Below, piece after piece: positions 42,901 through 50,943 of a stretch of 64,000 nucleotides of DNA. Both the position numbers and the translations under genes were made by a program. The stretch is from Halopseudomonas salegens (GTDB lineage: Bacteria; Pseudomonadota; Gammaproteobacteria; Pseudomonadales; Pseudomonadaceae), in contig NZ_LT629787.1 in assembly GCF_900105655.1 (NCBI RefSeq), positions 372,001 through 436,000 of the forward strand. The letters run 5' to 3'. Each line of letters opens with the position of its first letter. Position 1 is the first letter of the stretch. A model generated the notes under the pieces. The model was not told the origin of the DNA. It saw only the letters and a program-made list of their open reading frames with translations, and did no database searches.

Positions 42901-42992
42901 TTGCGGTTCGTGCAGAGTATCATCAGGGCTTGTCTGGCAGTCTGTATGATCGTCGCGGTGGTTGGTTGCTGGGTATGGAGGTGAACTGGTGA
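39975..42992 (+). CDS. nfrA: NfrA-like outer-membrane TPR/beta-barrel export protein
   Basis: A 1005-aa protein with a signal peptide (MTGSPLTAA). A very long helical TPR-like region (about 25-740) is rich in W-L-L and A-L-x-W-L repeats. The C-terminal part (about 760-1005) has barrel-like strands and closes with LLGMEVNW. This is the layout of E. coli NfrA, the outer-membrane protein that exports the NfrB polysaccharide and is needed for phage N4 adsorption. ATG 39975 is chosen because it overlaps the nfrB stop; the open frame extends 24 bases further upstream. It overlaps the DUF4434 gene by GTGA. Confidence 0.87.
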   Translation: MRIILLLLVLIMTGSPLTAASDLSNFQQYLSHPYMHRAYQAVEQNDWPEVQRLTEYLVGRVPEHEEARWLLVESLLRQEQIDSALIELQGLPVSERRLETEVELKIRLVVRGRVDQPELLAWLAEADDSAHVRLWQARNQYIQRAEGNQAALQWLASAPLRDGQALRMWRAVLAEQVEDHQQVISDLYPLLVAEQLDEEQWQRLGMALLAVVDFEAATELLEMAPNRAVRHEFVDMLIDRAIAVRRHEVALHWLSQRQQLTDSESQVLWELARVEENVDLVVTLAETHEQDCFDTVEWLSVRAVDQARQVFLRCRAQEHPQRWLVLGLALQLHETMASRPLTGQWEGIRQEELVRHWLAADQSSQALTWLQNQPVVNGTRERRALLQQQLGLLDQALVSWLAIYRRQATSQALEQASWLMVEAGDREEALALLLDAFENQRQSMSEASLGRLGELLAQHPGPLPDIQMLLPQLPLTSRLLLLDRLADSGRCDEVIPHISKVQRQPAEWRLLGQCAHPGRPGAAVVYLRKAVNGGDALAKRALAYALFEAGDADEAWRLWLQLSPSLNAPEEYMAMLRSGLAAGNILQAEHKWQQLALNAEVEYWRLGAALALSAGEYQLALERDRRALSLQESAEGLHAAAASALAAGEDRQALIWLQRSRELAPDQPAYLLEHAYLLARQAEHQERARAIPLLQRAVEFYPEDFMLQQTLAQLLNEQSEPTLARASLRQAIDLVEPELWVADQDGSELAQRKYELRRSHESLSRRNSFTVASSWSPFSVASAGQPLRGENYQLVLWDHALGEEPVNNGRTLSVYGRALTAAGRRDSYFETAGLGVGIRSKPLSNQNLNLYAELYNESGLRGQGGRGFDLLLRATASLFDQGDYRNDWRPAEQGWHERSLYLDAAWFVDAGELQLLGRFQQGYNYKLANDSPQTLMPYGFVQGVMDGKDEDLRIGAGLRWQYWFDDDRYNAWRGRFAVRAEYHQGLSGSLYDRRGGWLLGMEVNW

Positions 42993-43822
42993 GAACACTA
43001 TTGTTGTTGGCCTTGCTGTTCAGTCTCGAATTGAATGCAGCGCCTGTAATGTTCTATCAGCCGCTGAATCAGGATGCTGAGCTCTCCATATCTCAATGGC
43101 AGCAGCTCTGGGTTGCCACGCATGAGGCGGGTGTTGAAACGTTGATCGTCCAATGGACCCGGCATGATGACAGTGAATTTGCCAACGAGGACGGCTGGTT
43201 GATACCAGCCTTGCGGCAGGCAAATCAGGCAGGACTGGAGTTGGTGCTTGGGCTGCATTATCGTCCTGATTATTACAGTGTGATCCATCAGGCGGATGAC
43301 GATCGCTTGAAGTTTGCCTGGCACCGGTGGCTGGCTGAGGCTCTGAGCCGGTATCGGCGTCTGCGAGAGGTTAGCGACTTATCGGTGCATGGCTGGTACT
43401 TGCCACTGGAACTGGATGACAGGACCTACGCTAGTCGTCAAGCGCAGATTGAGCTGGTTGCCCAGTTGCAGTCTTTTGTAGGCCATCTCGACGCTCCATT
43501 GCACTTGAGCAGCTATAGCAATGCCAGCTTGACGCCTCGAACTCACGCACAATGGCTGGAGCGGTTGTCTGCGGTCGCGCAGGTCTGGTGGCAGGACGGC
43601 ATGGGCGCTGGTGTTCTGGACGAAGAAATATTACAAGCCTATCGCAAGGCATTGCCGTGCGATATCGGAATTGTCCATGAGGCCTTCAGTCGAGACAGTG
43701 GGCTGCACGAATCTTTCTCCGCTTCGCCGCGTGAGCCACAATCAAGTGCTGGCTGTAACCCGGCAGCATTGTTTTCTCTGCGCTATATGCCCTGGAGTAG
43801 CAAGATTCTTCGGCTTCCATGA
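42989..43822 (+). CDS. DUF4434 protein, YbcH-like partner of NfrAB
   Basis: A 277-aa protein with a signal peptide (LLLALLFSLELNAA) and the DUF4434 barrel opening MFYQPLNQDAELSISQWQQL, later LIVQWTRHDDSEF and ELDDRTY. DUF4434 is related to TIM-barrel glycoside hydrolases; E. coli carries ybcH next to nfrAB. It may trim or modify the exopolysaccharide in the periplasm. The GTG start at 42989 has a GGAGG site nine bases upstream and overlaps the nfrA stop. Confidence 0.8.
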   Translation: MRTLLLLALLFSLELNAAPVMFYQPLNQDAELSISQWQQLWVATHEAGVETLIVQWTRHDDSEFANEDGWLIPALRQANQAGLELVLGLHYRPDYYSVIHQADDDRLKFAWHRWLAEALSRYRRLREVSDLSVHGWYLPLELDDRTYASRQAQIELVAQLQSFVGHLDAPLHLSSYSNASLTPRTHAQWLERLSAVAQVWWQDGMGAGVLDEEILQAYRKALPCDIGIVHEAFSRDSGLHESFSASPREPQSSAGCNPAALFSLRYMPWSSKILRLP

Positions 43823-43862
43823 TTCGAATGTAACCAGTATATCCGTTCGAGACGACACATGG

Positions 43863-43891
43863 CGGCAGTGCGCATCATGTGCGCACTGCCG
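43863..43891. terminator. Hairpin between the nfr operon and the CheY-like gene
   Basis: A perfect 12-bp inverted repeat (CGGCAGTGCGCA / TGCGCACTGCCG) with a five-base TCATG loop, 40 bases after the DUF4434 stop and 23 bases from the convergent CheY-like stop. There is no clear T-run, so termination efficiency is uncertain. Confidence 0.6.
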
Positions 43892-43914
43892 AAGATGAGG
43901 TGACTGGTCAGCCT

Positions 43915-44280
43915 TCAGGCCGTCACCAGCTTCTGGATGGCGCCAATAATCCCGGGGCCGTTGAAAGGTTTGACGATCCAGCCCTTGACGCCGGCCGCCT
44001 TGCCGCGCTCTTTCATCTTCGGGCAGCTTTCTGTGGTCAGCATGATTATCGGGACCTTGCTCTGCAGCTCGCTGCGTGATTTTTCGGCCATGGTCAGGCC
44101 ATCCATATGCGGCATGTTGACGTCGCATATCACCAGTTTGATATGGGTATTGCGCTGCAGTTGTTGCAGACCATCACGGCCATCATTTGCGGTAATAACG
44201 GTCAGGTTCTGTTGCCGCAGGAAGCTGGCAACGTCATCGCGTACAGTGGCAGAATCATCAACTACAAGTATGGCAGACAT
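43915..44280 (-). CDS. CheY-like single-domain response regulator
   Basis: A 121-aa receiver domain. It has the acidic pair in LVVDDS, phospho-acceptor Asp53 in VICDVNMPHMDG, Thr in MLTTES and Lys in IVKPFNG, all the residues a CheY needs. ATG 44280 has a GAGGA site; the longer upstream frame has none. It lies 25 bases after the CheX-like gene on the same strand, so the phosphatase and its substrate are probably cotranscribed. The output partner is unknown. Confidence 0.9.
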   Translation of the reverse strand: MSAILVVDDSATVRDDVASFLRQQNLTVITANDGRDGLQQLQRNTHIKLVICDVNMPHMDGLTMAEKSRSELQSKVPIIMLTTESCPKMKERGKAAGVKGWIVKPFNGPGIIGAIQKLVTA

Positions 44281-44305
44281 GGGGTAATCCTCGGGGCTGT
44301 GGGAG

Positions 44306-44842
44306 TCAGAACAGTTCCAGTTCGCCGGTGCTTTCCGCATCATCAACGGTTTTAGTCACCAGTTGCAGTTCAAAGTCTTTGGGTAGCAGCAGCCAGCCGG
44401 TAATGCTCAGGCCGCGGCTGTCGTGGCAGCCGGCAACCAGCGGCAGGCGGCAACTGTCCAGCAATGTGGGCAGGCACTTGACGGACAAGGCGTGAGGGGT
44501 AGACATGCCCAGATTGGGCAAATGCTGGCCCAGTTGGCGTTTCAGGCTGCCGCAAAAGGTGTTGCCCATTTCCAGCAGGTGATCGTCCGTTACTTCGCAA
44601 GTCGCCCGAGTACTGTCGGTAATGACCAGCACCAGGCTGTGAAACTGGTAGCTGCTCAAACTGAGCAGGGTCAGGCTGGCGTTGTCGTTCGTCAGGTCGG
44701 CTGGCCACGCCTGAGCAGAGAGCGTCTGCGCACGGTGCAGGCTGGTGGTGCTGTCGTCCAGGCTGCGGCAGAGCATGCTGTCCAGTTGCTCCCGGGTTAC
44801 GGCATCCAGATGGCTGGTTTCAGGCTGCGCGTGCGTGAACAT
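44306..44842 (-). CDS. CheX-like CheY-P phosphatase
   Basis: A 178-aa soluble protein with a CheC/CheX-like core. The helix [19 protein letters not shown] holds the ExxN catalytic pair (Glu91, Asn94) that CheX uses to dephosphorylate CheY. The N-terminal 60 residues are variable. It starts inside the end of the MCP-like gene with a GGAGG ribosome site and lies before the CheY-like gene, so it probably turns off that regulator. Assignment rests on the motif and context. Confidence 0.7.
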   Translation of the reverse strand: MFTHAQPETSHLDAVTREQLDSMLCRSLDDSTTSLHRAQTLSAQAWPADLTNDNASLTLLSLSSYQFHSLVLVITDSTRATCEVTDDHLLEMGNTFCGSLKRQLGQHLPNLGMSTPHALSVKCLPTLLDSCRLPLVAGCHDSRGLSITGWLLLPKDFELQLVTKTVDDAESTGELELF

Positions 44843-45605
44843 GCTGAGCCTCCAGTTCCCGGGTGGCTTGATCCAGGGATTGGCACTGCAGGCGTAAATC
44901 CTGAATGGCAGTGTGAATCATCCGGCTGGATGCCTGAATATCCTGAAAGGTGGTGGTGGTCACGGCTGCACTTTGCAGCAGGCGTTCGGCATAACCGCTA
45001 TTCAGGGTCTCGGAGCGGTTGGCCAGACTGCGTACTTCTTCGGCGACAATGGCAAAGCCGCGGCCATGTTCACCAGCGCGGGCGGCTTCGATACTGGCGT
45101 TCAGCGCCAGCAGAATGGTTTGTTTGGTGATGGCAGCAAAGGCCTGACTTTCTTTCTGCATCGCCTGGTTGTGTTGCAGCATGACATCCAGATTGGCATT
45201 CCAGCGCTCGAAGGTATGCACGATCTGCCCCAGTTCATCTATCTCGCTGCTGAGCTGCTGCCAGCGTCGATTCAATGTCTGTATATCCTGCATACCTTGC
45301 TGCAGGTTGTTGAGCCGGTATTCATTGTGGCGGTCATCGGCCTGCTGATCATTCTGCAGTCGGCTGCGTTCCTGTTGCCATTGTCGCTGCTGTTGCTCCA
45401 GTTGTTGCTGTGCGGCGATCAGTTCGGTCTGCAGGCTGGCTTGCCGTTCCTCGCTGTGGGCACTGTGTTGCAAAGCGGTCTGTTCTGCCTGAGCCAGTCG
45501 GGCGATCTGCCCTTGCTGGCCGGTTACCAGCTGATGCTGCCGATACAGGCGCCACAGACTCAGGCCCAGCAGACTGGTCAGAATAATGGAAAGAACAATA
45601 AACAC
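44820..45605 (-). CDS. Short MCP-like signalling protein without a periplasmic sensor
   Basis: A 261-aa protein: an N-terminal membrane helix (about 2-20), a Gln-rich coiled coil (about 25-130) and a MCP hairpin tip [30 protein letters not shown]. No HAMP and no periplasmic domain. The frame opens at a TTG (45617), but GGAGG lies five bases before GTG 45605, which I take as the start. It overlaps the CheX-like gene by 23 bases and is divergent from the CBS-PAS-Hpt kinase. It may be a membrane scaffold for a dedicated chemosensory-like signalling complex rather than for motility. Confidence 0.82.
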   Translation of the reverse strand: MFIVLSIILTSLLGLSLWRLYRQHQLVTGQQGQIARLAQAEQTALQHSAHSEERQASLQTELIAAQQQLEQQQRQWQQERSRLQNDQQADDRHNEYRLNNLQQGMQDIQTLNRRWQQLSSEIDELGQIVHTFERWNANLDVMLQHNQAMQKESQAFAAITKQTILLALNASIEAARAGEHGRGFAIVAEEVRSLANRSETLNSGYAERLLQSAAVTTTTFQDIQASSRMIHTAIQDLRLQCQSLDQATRELEAQHVHARAA

Positions 45606-45761
45606 GGCAGCCTCCAAAACAGAATGCGTCTAGAGTGGGAATGCTAGCCGGGTATGATGTCGTTTTGATGACGCCATAAATTCAGCGGAATGTCATCAGA
45701 CAGCAACAGCCGGCTTCTAGATTGAAGGCACTTTCCCATCATTGATACGAGAGCTGCCTTT

Positions 45762-47783
45762 ATGCCTGTTCAAGCCACTACCGCGATGAAACACGCAACT
45801 GAACTGCCCCAACCAAATCGGCGTTTTCATGATCCGCATGCCTTGCTGAAGAGCCTTGAGGGGCAGGGTAATCCGAGTATCTGGCGTGGGCTGGAAGTTA
45901 TTCGTCCGATCCTGGTCAGTACGGATATGCTGCAGGTACTGGAGGTGTTCCGTGACTACCAGCAGGAGCATTTTTTCCCGGTGCTGGATGCGCAAGCGCA
46001 GCCTCTTGGGCTGGTTTGCGAGCGCAGCCTGAAAGGTTATGTCTATTCACGCTTCGGCATGGCGCTGTTGGCCAATCGCGGGCAGCCCAAGCTGCTTGAG
46101 CATTTTCTCTCGGCATGCCCGACTGCCGAGCTGGATGACAGCACCGAGCAGGTATTGGAGAAGGTACATGCGCAGCCGAATGCCGAAGGCGTCATTATCA
46201 CCTGGCAGAGCATCTATATTGGATTTCTGCGCGCCCGCGCCCTGGTCGAACTGGCCCATGAGCAGCAGCTGGCGATTGTGCACCAGCACACGGCAACACT
46301 GGATGCGCGGAATCGTGAAATTCAGGCCGTTCTGCAAAACATGCAGCAGGGGATCTGTATCATCCAGCCGGACCTGACCCTGCATCAGGACTACTCGGCC
46401 CACCTGACCAGTATTCTGGCCCAGGATAACCTGGGTGGGCAGTCAGTCATGTCACTCCTCTTTGCGCGCAGTGCGCTTGGGGCTGATCAGCAGCAACAAA
46501 TCGAGGCGGCGTTGATGGCTGTACTCGAGCAGGACGCACTGCTTTACGAATGCAATGCCCATTACCTGCCCACCGAACTCAGGGTGGATTTCCCCGCAGA
46601 GAGCAAGTTGCTGGAGTTGCATTGGCGGCCGTTGCTGGATGCTGATGAGTGCGTCGAGCGCCTGATGCTGGTGGTTCGGGATGTTACCCGGATGCGGGCG
46701 CTGCAGGCTCAGGCCGATGAGCAACAGCGCGAACTGCAGTTGCTGGAAGAGATTCTTGGCGTAGCGCCTGATCGGTTCGCCGCTTTTCTGCAACAGTCCA
46801 GTCAGTGCATCGCGGCGCTGTTACAGACGGTTCCGGGCTGGCAGCCTGAAGACAATCAGCCGAAATGGCTGGCGGCCTATCGCGATGTGCATACCATCAA
46901 GGGTAACGCCCGCACTCTGGGTCTGTTGGCGGTAACCGACAGCTTGCACGCTGCTGAGCAGGCGTTGCAGGCACAGGACTGTCTGCAATTGCAGGCCGAG
47001 CTGGATCAGGTAATACAGGTCCTGGAGCGCTACCGGCGGGTACATGCAGAGCGGTTGTCTGGCTATAACAATGCGTCAACCCATTCGGGCAGGCAGATCG
47101 ATGCAGTGCTCTGGGATCAGTTGCAATTACTGGCAGCACAGCAGAAAAGCCCGGTATTGAGTGAGTTGCTGGCACAGGCGGGTGTGCCCCTGTTGCAGGA
47201 CTGGCTACAGGAAATTACAGCGGATTTACCTCGTCTGGCAGATGAGCTGGGCAAGCCGGCTCCGACTGTCCGTTTCTCCGGACGGCTGGACCGCACCCGT
47301 TTGCGAGCTGATTGCCTGCCGGCTTTGGCGGGCGCATTGACGCATATCATGCGCAACAGCCTGGATCACGGTATCGAACCTGCCGAAGAACGAGCCGATG
47401 CGGGCAAACCGCCTGCCGGTGCGCTGCACTGGCATGGCGATGTGCGGGATCACGGTTTTGTGCTGTCGCTGGCTGATGATGGTCGTGGGCTGAACCTGGC
47501 CAGGTTGGCTGACAAGGCGCATGCAGTCGGCATCAAGTCGGCTGGTGATCAGTGGCCGGCAAATGAAGTGGCTGAACTGATTTTTCATCCGGGTCTGAGC
47601 ACCGCAAACAGTGTCAGTATGACCTCTGGTCGGGGCGTCGGTATGGATGCCGTGCGGGCCAGCCTGGAGGCCATGGGCGGCAGGATTTCCCTCGAATTGC
47701 TCAAAGAAGAGCCCCTTGCCGGGGGCTGTCGTCCATTCCGGCTGCACCTGCATTTGCCGCCGGCCCTGTTGCTGGCGGCCTAA
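45762..47783 (+). CDS. CBS-PAS-Hpt-HATPase hybrid sensor kinase (CheA-like)
   Basis: A 673-aa soluble kinase. The N-terminal 165 residues look like a CBS-domain pair (PILVSTDMLQVLEVF, FPVLDAQAQPLGLV). A PAS-like region with coiled coils follows (about 185-330), then an Hpt domain with His377 in HTIKGNARTLG. A CheA-type ATPase domain carries the N box HIMRNSLDHGIE and ADDGRGLN, with SGRGVGMDAVRASL nearer the end. It ends after the ATPase and has no CheW-like regulatory domain, unlike true CheA. The divergent MCP/CheX/CheY-like genes are its likely partners. The start ATG 45762 has only a weak ribosome site. Confidence 0.8.
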   Translation: MPVQATTAMKHATELPQPNRRFHDPHALLKSLEGQGNPSIWRGLEVIRPILVSTDMLQVLEVFRDYQQEHFFPVLDAQAQPLGLVCERSLKGYVYSRFGMALLANRGQPKLLEHFLSACPTAELDDSTEQVLEKVHAQPNAEGVIITWQSIYIGFLRARALVELAHEQQLAIVHQHTATLDARNREIQAVLQNMQQGICIIQPDLTLHQDYSAHLTSILAQDNLGGQSVMSLLFARSALGADQQQQIEAALMAVLEQDALLYECNAHYLPTELRVDFPAESKLLELHWRPLLDADECVERLMLVVRDVTRMRALQAQADEQQRELQLLEEILGVAPDRFAAFLQQSSQCIAALLQTVPGWQPEDNQPKWLAAYRDVHTIKGNARTLGLLAVTDSLHAAEQALQAQDCLQLQAELDQVIQVLERYRRVHAERLSGYNNASTHSGRQIDAVLWDQLQLLAAQQKSPVLSELLAQAGVPLLQDWLQEITADLPRLADELGKPAPTVRFSGRLDRTRLRADCLPALAGALTHIMRNSLDHGIEPAEERADAGKPPAGALHWHGDVRDHGFVLSLADDGRGLNLARLADKAHAVGIKSAGDQWPANEVAELIFHPGLSTANSVSMTSGRGVGMDAVRASLEAMGGRISLELLKEEPLAGGCRPFRLHLHLPPALLLAA

Positions 47784-49429
47784 AGCAACCACCCCGTCAG
47801 TAGCAACACCAGAATCACTGCGATGCTGCTGGCCAGGGTGCGGCTGGCCCAGAAACGGTTCCAGCTGCGCTCGAATTGGCGGTAATGGTTGCGGGTTGGT
47901 TTGGGTGCCAATGATGGTTGTGGTGGTTGCAGCGTCAGGCCTTTCAGGCGCAATGACAATAGCAGTGCGGGATTCGGCAGGCGCTGCAGGCGTGGCGGCA
48001 GCTGCCATCCGAGTTGTATCAGCAGCACTGCAGCGCCGGCGGCCAACAGCAGTGGCCAGAGCGAACCCCAGATGGCATAGCTGGACAGGCTGGCAAGCAA
48101 CGCTTGCCGCATGTCTGGCAGAAGCAGGGGCAGCAGCAAGGGTGACAGGCACAGTAGCGCCCAGGGCAGCCACTGTCCGGGGGGCGGTGACTGGCTGTAC
48201 TCAGCCTGTTGCTGGCGGATGAGCCAGCCGGCACGCAATATCAGTGCACTGGTTGCCACCGAGCCCAGGCTAAGCAGGCCAAGCCAACCGGCTTGTGGGC
48301 CATCGGCGAAGGCGGTTTTCAGCAGGGCTTTGACCGTGCCGCCGCTGGTCAGCGGCAAGCCGCACAACGCCAGTGCCGGAATCAGCAGCAGGATCAGACT
48401 GGCGAGCGGTAAACGGTAATGTGCCCCGAGCCCGGCGCCCATGAATAATGCGCCTTTGGCCAGACCATGATGGCAAGCATACAGGGTCAGCAACACCGCC
48501 ATTGCCGGCCGGCTGTCGGGTATGTGCCAGGCCAGCGCCAGAATGATCAGCATATAGCCCATCTGGCTGACCGATGAATAGGCCAGAACGGTTTTGCTTT
48601 TGCTCTGAAGCAAACCCAGTACAACCCCCAGGAGGGCGCCGATCAGGCCAATGATGAGTAATGTCGGTGCCCAGCTGTACAGTAGCGGATCGTTTGCCGG
48701 CATAAAGCGCCAGAGCCCCAGAATACCCGCCTTGAGCATTACGCCTGAGAGCACTGCACTGGCTGCTGCCGGAGCAGCCGGGTGTGCCAGTGGCAACCAG
48801 ACATGCAGGGGCCAGAAACCGGCCTTGAGGCCAAAGCCGACCAGCAACAACCCGGCGGTCAGAGGGCCAAGGGGCACCTGTTGCCAGTCAGCGAGCAGCA
48901 ACAGGCCACCGGCTTCATGCACGCGCAGCATCAGCCCGGCATACAGCAGCATTTCGCCCAGAACCGCCAGTTGCAGATAAATTCGACCGGCCTGACGGGG
49001 TTTGGGGCCTCCCAGGTGAATCACCAGGCCGTAGGCGGCCAGACTCATCAAGGTGAAACCGATGTAAAAGCTGGCGGCATCCGCCGCAATAATCAACAGC
49101 AGGTTGCCGCTAAGCGCCAGCAGCCAGCAGGTCCAGAAGCGTCGGGCATGGGGATCGTTCTGCAAGTCGAAGCTGGCAAAACGGCTGGCGAGTAGCCACA
49201 GCAGGGCGCTGAAACCCAGCCAGGTCTGCCCGAGAGTGTCTGTCACCCCCCATTGCGCGCCGGGCCAGAGGAGGGGCAGAGTCAGGCTTGGTACAGGATG
49301 CAGGCTGAGCAACAAGGCAGGTAGCGCACTCAGCCACAGCCAGCCGCCAGCATGGCTGGGCAGGCGCCATATACTGGCGGCGGCGAGCAATGGCATCAGC
49401 GGTACCAGTATCCACAACAGCGTACTCAC
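47780..49429 (-). CDS. Mrp/NuoN-like antiporter subunit lacking the TM5 Glu
   Basis: A 549-aa membrane protein with about 14 helices of the proton-translocating NuoL/M/N family. It carries the helix-7 Lys (KAGFWPLHVWLPLAHPAAP) and VLAYSSVSQMGYM. In the helix that normally holds the key Glu the sequence is FYIGFTLMSL, so Thr126 stands where its two paralogues in this operon have Glu. The C-terminal 100 residues are basic with one last helix. GTG start at 49429 overlaps the previous stop (GTGA). It is the last gene of the operon and convergent with the kinase. Confidence 0.82.
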   Translation of the reverse strand: MSTLLWILVPLMPLLAAASIWRLPSHAGGWLWLSALPALLLSLHPVPSLTLPLLWPGAQWGVTDTLGQTWLGFSALLWLLASRFASFDLQNDPHARRFWTCWLLALSGNLLLIIAADAASFYIGFTLMSLAAYGLVIHLGGPKPRQAGRIYLQLAVLGEMLLYAGLMLRVHEAGGLLLLADWQQVPLGPLTAGLLLVGFGLKAGFWPLHVWLPLAHPAAPAAASAVLSGVMLKAGILGLWRFMPANDPLLYSWAPTLLIIGLIGALLGVVLGLLQSKSKTVLAYSSVSQMGYMLIILALAWHIPDSRPAMAVLLTLYACHHGLAKGALFMGAGLGAHYRLPLASLILLLIPALALCGLPLTSGGTVKALLKTAFADGPQAGWLGLLSLGSVATSALILRAGWLIRQQQAEYSQSPPPGQWLPWALLCLSPLLLPLLLPDMRQALLASLSSYAIWGSLWPLLLAAGAAVLLIQLGWQLPPRLQRLPNPALLLSLRLKGLTLQPPQPSLAPKPTRNHYRQFERSWNRFWASRTLASSIAVILVLLLTGWLL

Positions 49430-50943
49430 AGGCCAAACTCCCGGTTGATGATCAGTTGGCTCCAGGCCAGCGGGCTGATGCTGCTGGCAGCAAAAATACC
49501 CACCAGAACCGACAGGGTGGCGGTAAACAACATGGGCCAGAGCAGCATCCAGTGCGTTTCACCCAGCCCGGGGTGGCCATTACCGCGCTTGCTGTTGATC
49601 GTCCAGTTGTCTGCCGGGGAGGCAAACCAGCCGCGCCAGAGCGGTGGCAGAAAATAGGCTGCATTCAGCAGGCCGGAGAACACCAGTATCAACAGCACCC
49701 AGTTCTGTCCGGCTTCCAGCGCCCCCAGGCCGAGATACCATTTGCTGATAAAACCGGCGATCGGTGGCACGCCGATCATGCCCAGGGCGCCGATGGTAAA
49801 GGCCAGCATGGTCAGGGGCATGCGTCGGCCGACCCCGTTCATGTCGCGTATATCATGGATGCCCAGGGTCTCGGCAAAATTGCCGGCACAATAGAACAGG
49901 GTGACTTTCATCAAACCCTGATGGACCAGGTGCACCAGGGCGCCAACGGCAGCAATCGGCCCCATCAGGGCCACGCCCAGAGTGATATAGGACACCTGGC
50001 TGATGGTCGAATAGGCCAGACGCTTTTTCAGTTTGGTTTGTTGCAGAGCGCGCAGCGAGCCATAAATGATGGTCGCAGCTGCCAGTGCCAGCAGGGGTAT
50101 ATTCAGGCCCAGCGCCTGCACCGGCTCTACGCCGTAAACATCATAGACCACGCGGACAATACCGAAGGCCCCAGCCTTGACCACGGCAACCGCGTGCAAC
50201 AGGGCGCTGACCGGCGCCGGGGCAACCATGGCCTGCGGCAGCCAGCCGTGCAGTGGCAATAAGGCGGCCTTGACGCCCAGCCCGGCAATCAGCAGGCCAA
50301 AGGCCAGGATCAGGCTGGGATCATGCTCGCCGAGCAAGGGGCCAAGATAGCCACCGGGAACAAAGTCCGGGCTGCCGGTCAGGCTGTGCAACAGCGCCAC
50401 GCCCATCAACAGTAGCGCACCACCGCCAAGGGTGTAGGCCAGATAGACGCGCCCGGCCCGCAGCGCCGCCTGGGTGCCGCGATGCACCACGAGTGGAAAG
50501 GTGGCCAGTGTCAGCAGTTCATAAAACAACAGGAAACTGACCAGGTTGCCGGCCAGCGCCAGGCCAACGGTGGCGCTGACGCAGAGGCTGAAATAGCCAA
50601 AGAATCGGGAGCGCAGGGGTGAGTCTTCCAGATAGCCGATGGCATAAATGGTGGTTGCCATCCAGAGTACGGTGGACAGGCTGACAAATTGCAGGGACAG
50701 CGCATCGCCCTGCAGAATGAGTCCGCCAGCAGGAAGGAAGGGCAAGGTAAAGCGGAAGCTCAGTCCCTGATTGACGCCCCACAGCATGAGCAGTACCAGA
50801 CCAAGCTTGAGTACTACACCGAAGAGATTGAGAGCAATGCGCAGGCGTACCTGATCTTCACGCAGGGTAAAGATCAGCAGCCCCGGAATCAGTGAGCTGA
50901 GCAAGATAGCCAGGGGCAGCCAGCTGGTCCAGTTCGCAGTCAT
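49426..50943 (-). CDS. Mrp antiporter NuoL/MrpD-like subunit
   Basis: A 505-aa, 14-helix member of the proton-translocating NuoL/M/N family. The helix-5 Glu is present in LLFYELLTLATFP, the helix-7 Lys in KAALLPLHGWLPQAM, and RLAYSTISQVSY and LVHQGLMKVTLF follow. The frame extends upstream to 51153 inside the previous gene, but ATG 50943 overlaps that gene's stop (ATGA) and gives the normal N-terminus. It should conduct protons or sodium in the complex. Which of the three paralogues replaces the N-terminal half of MrpA cannot be settled here. Confidence 0.87.
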   Translation of the reverse strand: MTANWTSWLPLAILLSSLIPGLLIFTLREDQVRLRIALNLFGVVLKLGLVLLMLWGVNQGLSFRFTLPFLPAGGLILQGDALSLQFVSLSTVLWMATTIYAIGYLEDSPLRSRFFGYFSLCVSATVGLALAGNLVSFLLFYELLTLATFPLVVHRGTQAALRAGRVYLAYTLGGGALLLMGVALLHSLTGSPDFVPGGYLGPLLGEHDPSLILAFGLLIAGLGVKAALLPLHGWLPQAMVAPAPVSALLHAVAVVKAGAFGIVRVVYDVYGVEPVQALGLNIPLLALAAATIIYGSLRALQQTKLKKRLAYSTISQVSYITLGVALMGPIAAVGALVHLVHQGLMKVTLFYCAGNFAETLGIHDIRDMNGVGRRMPLTMLAFTIGALGMIGVPPIAGFISKWYLGLGALEAGQNWVLLILVFSGLLNAAYFLPPLWRGWFASPADNWTINSKRGNGHPGLGETHWMLLWPMLFTATLSVLVGIFAASSISPLAWSQLIINREFGL

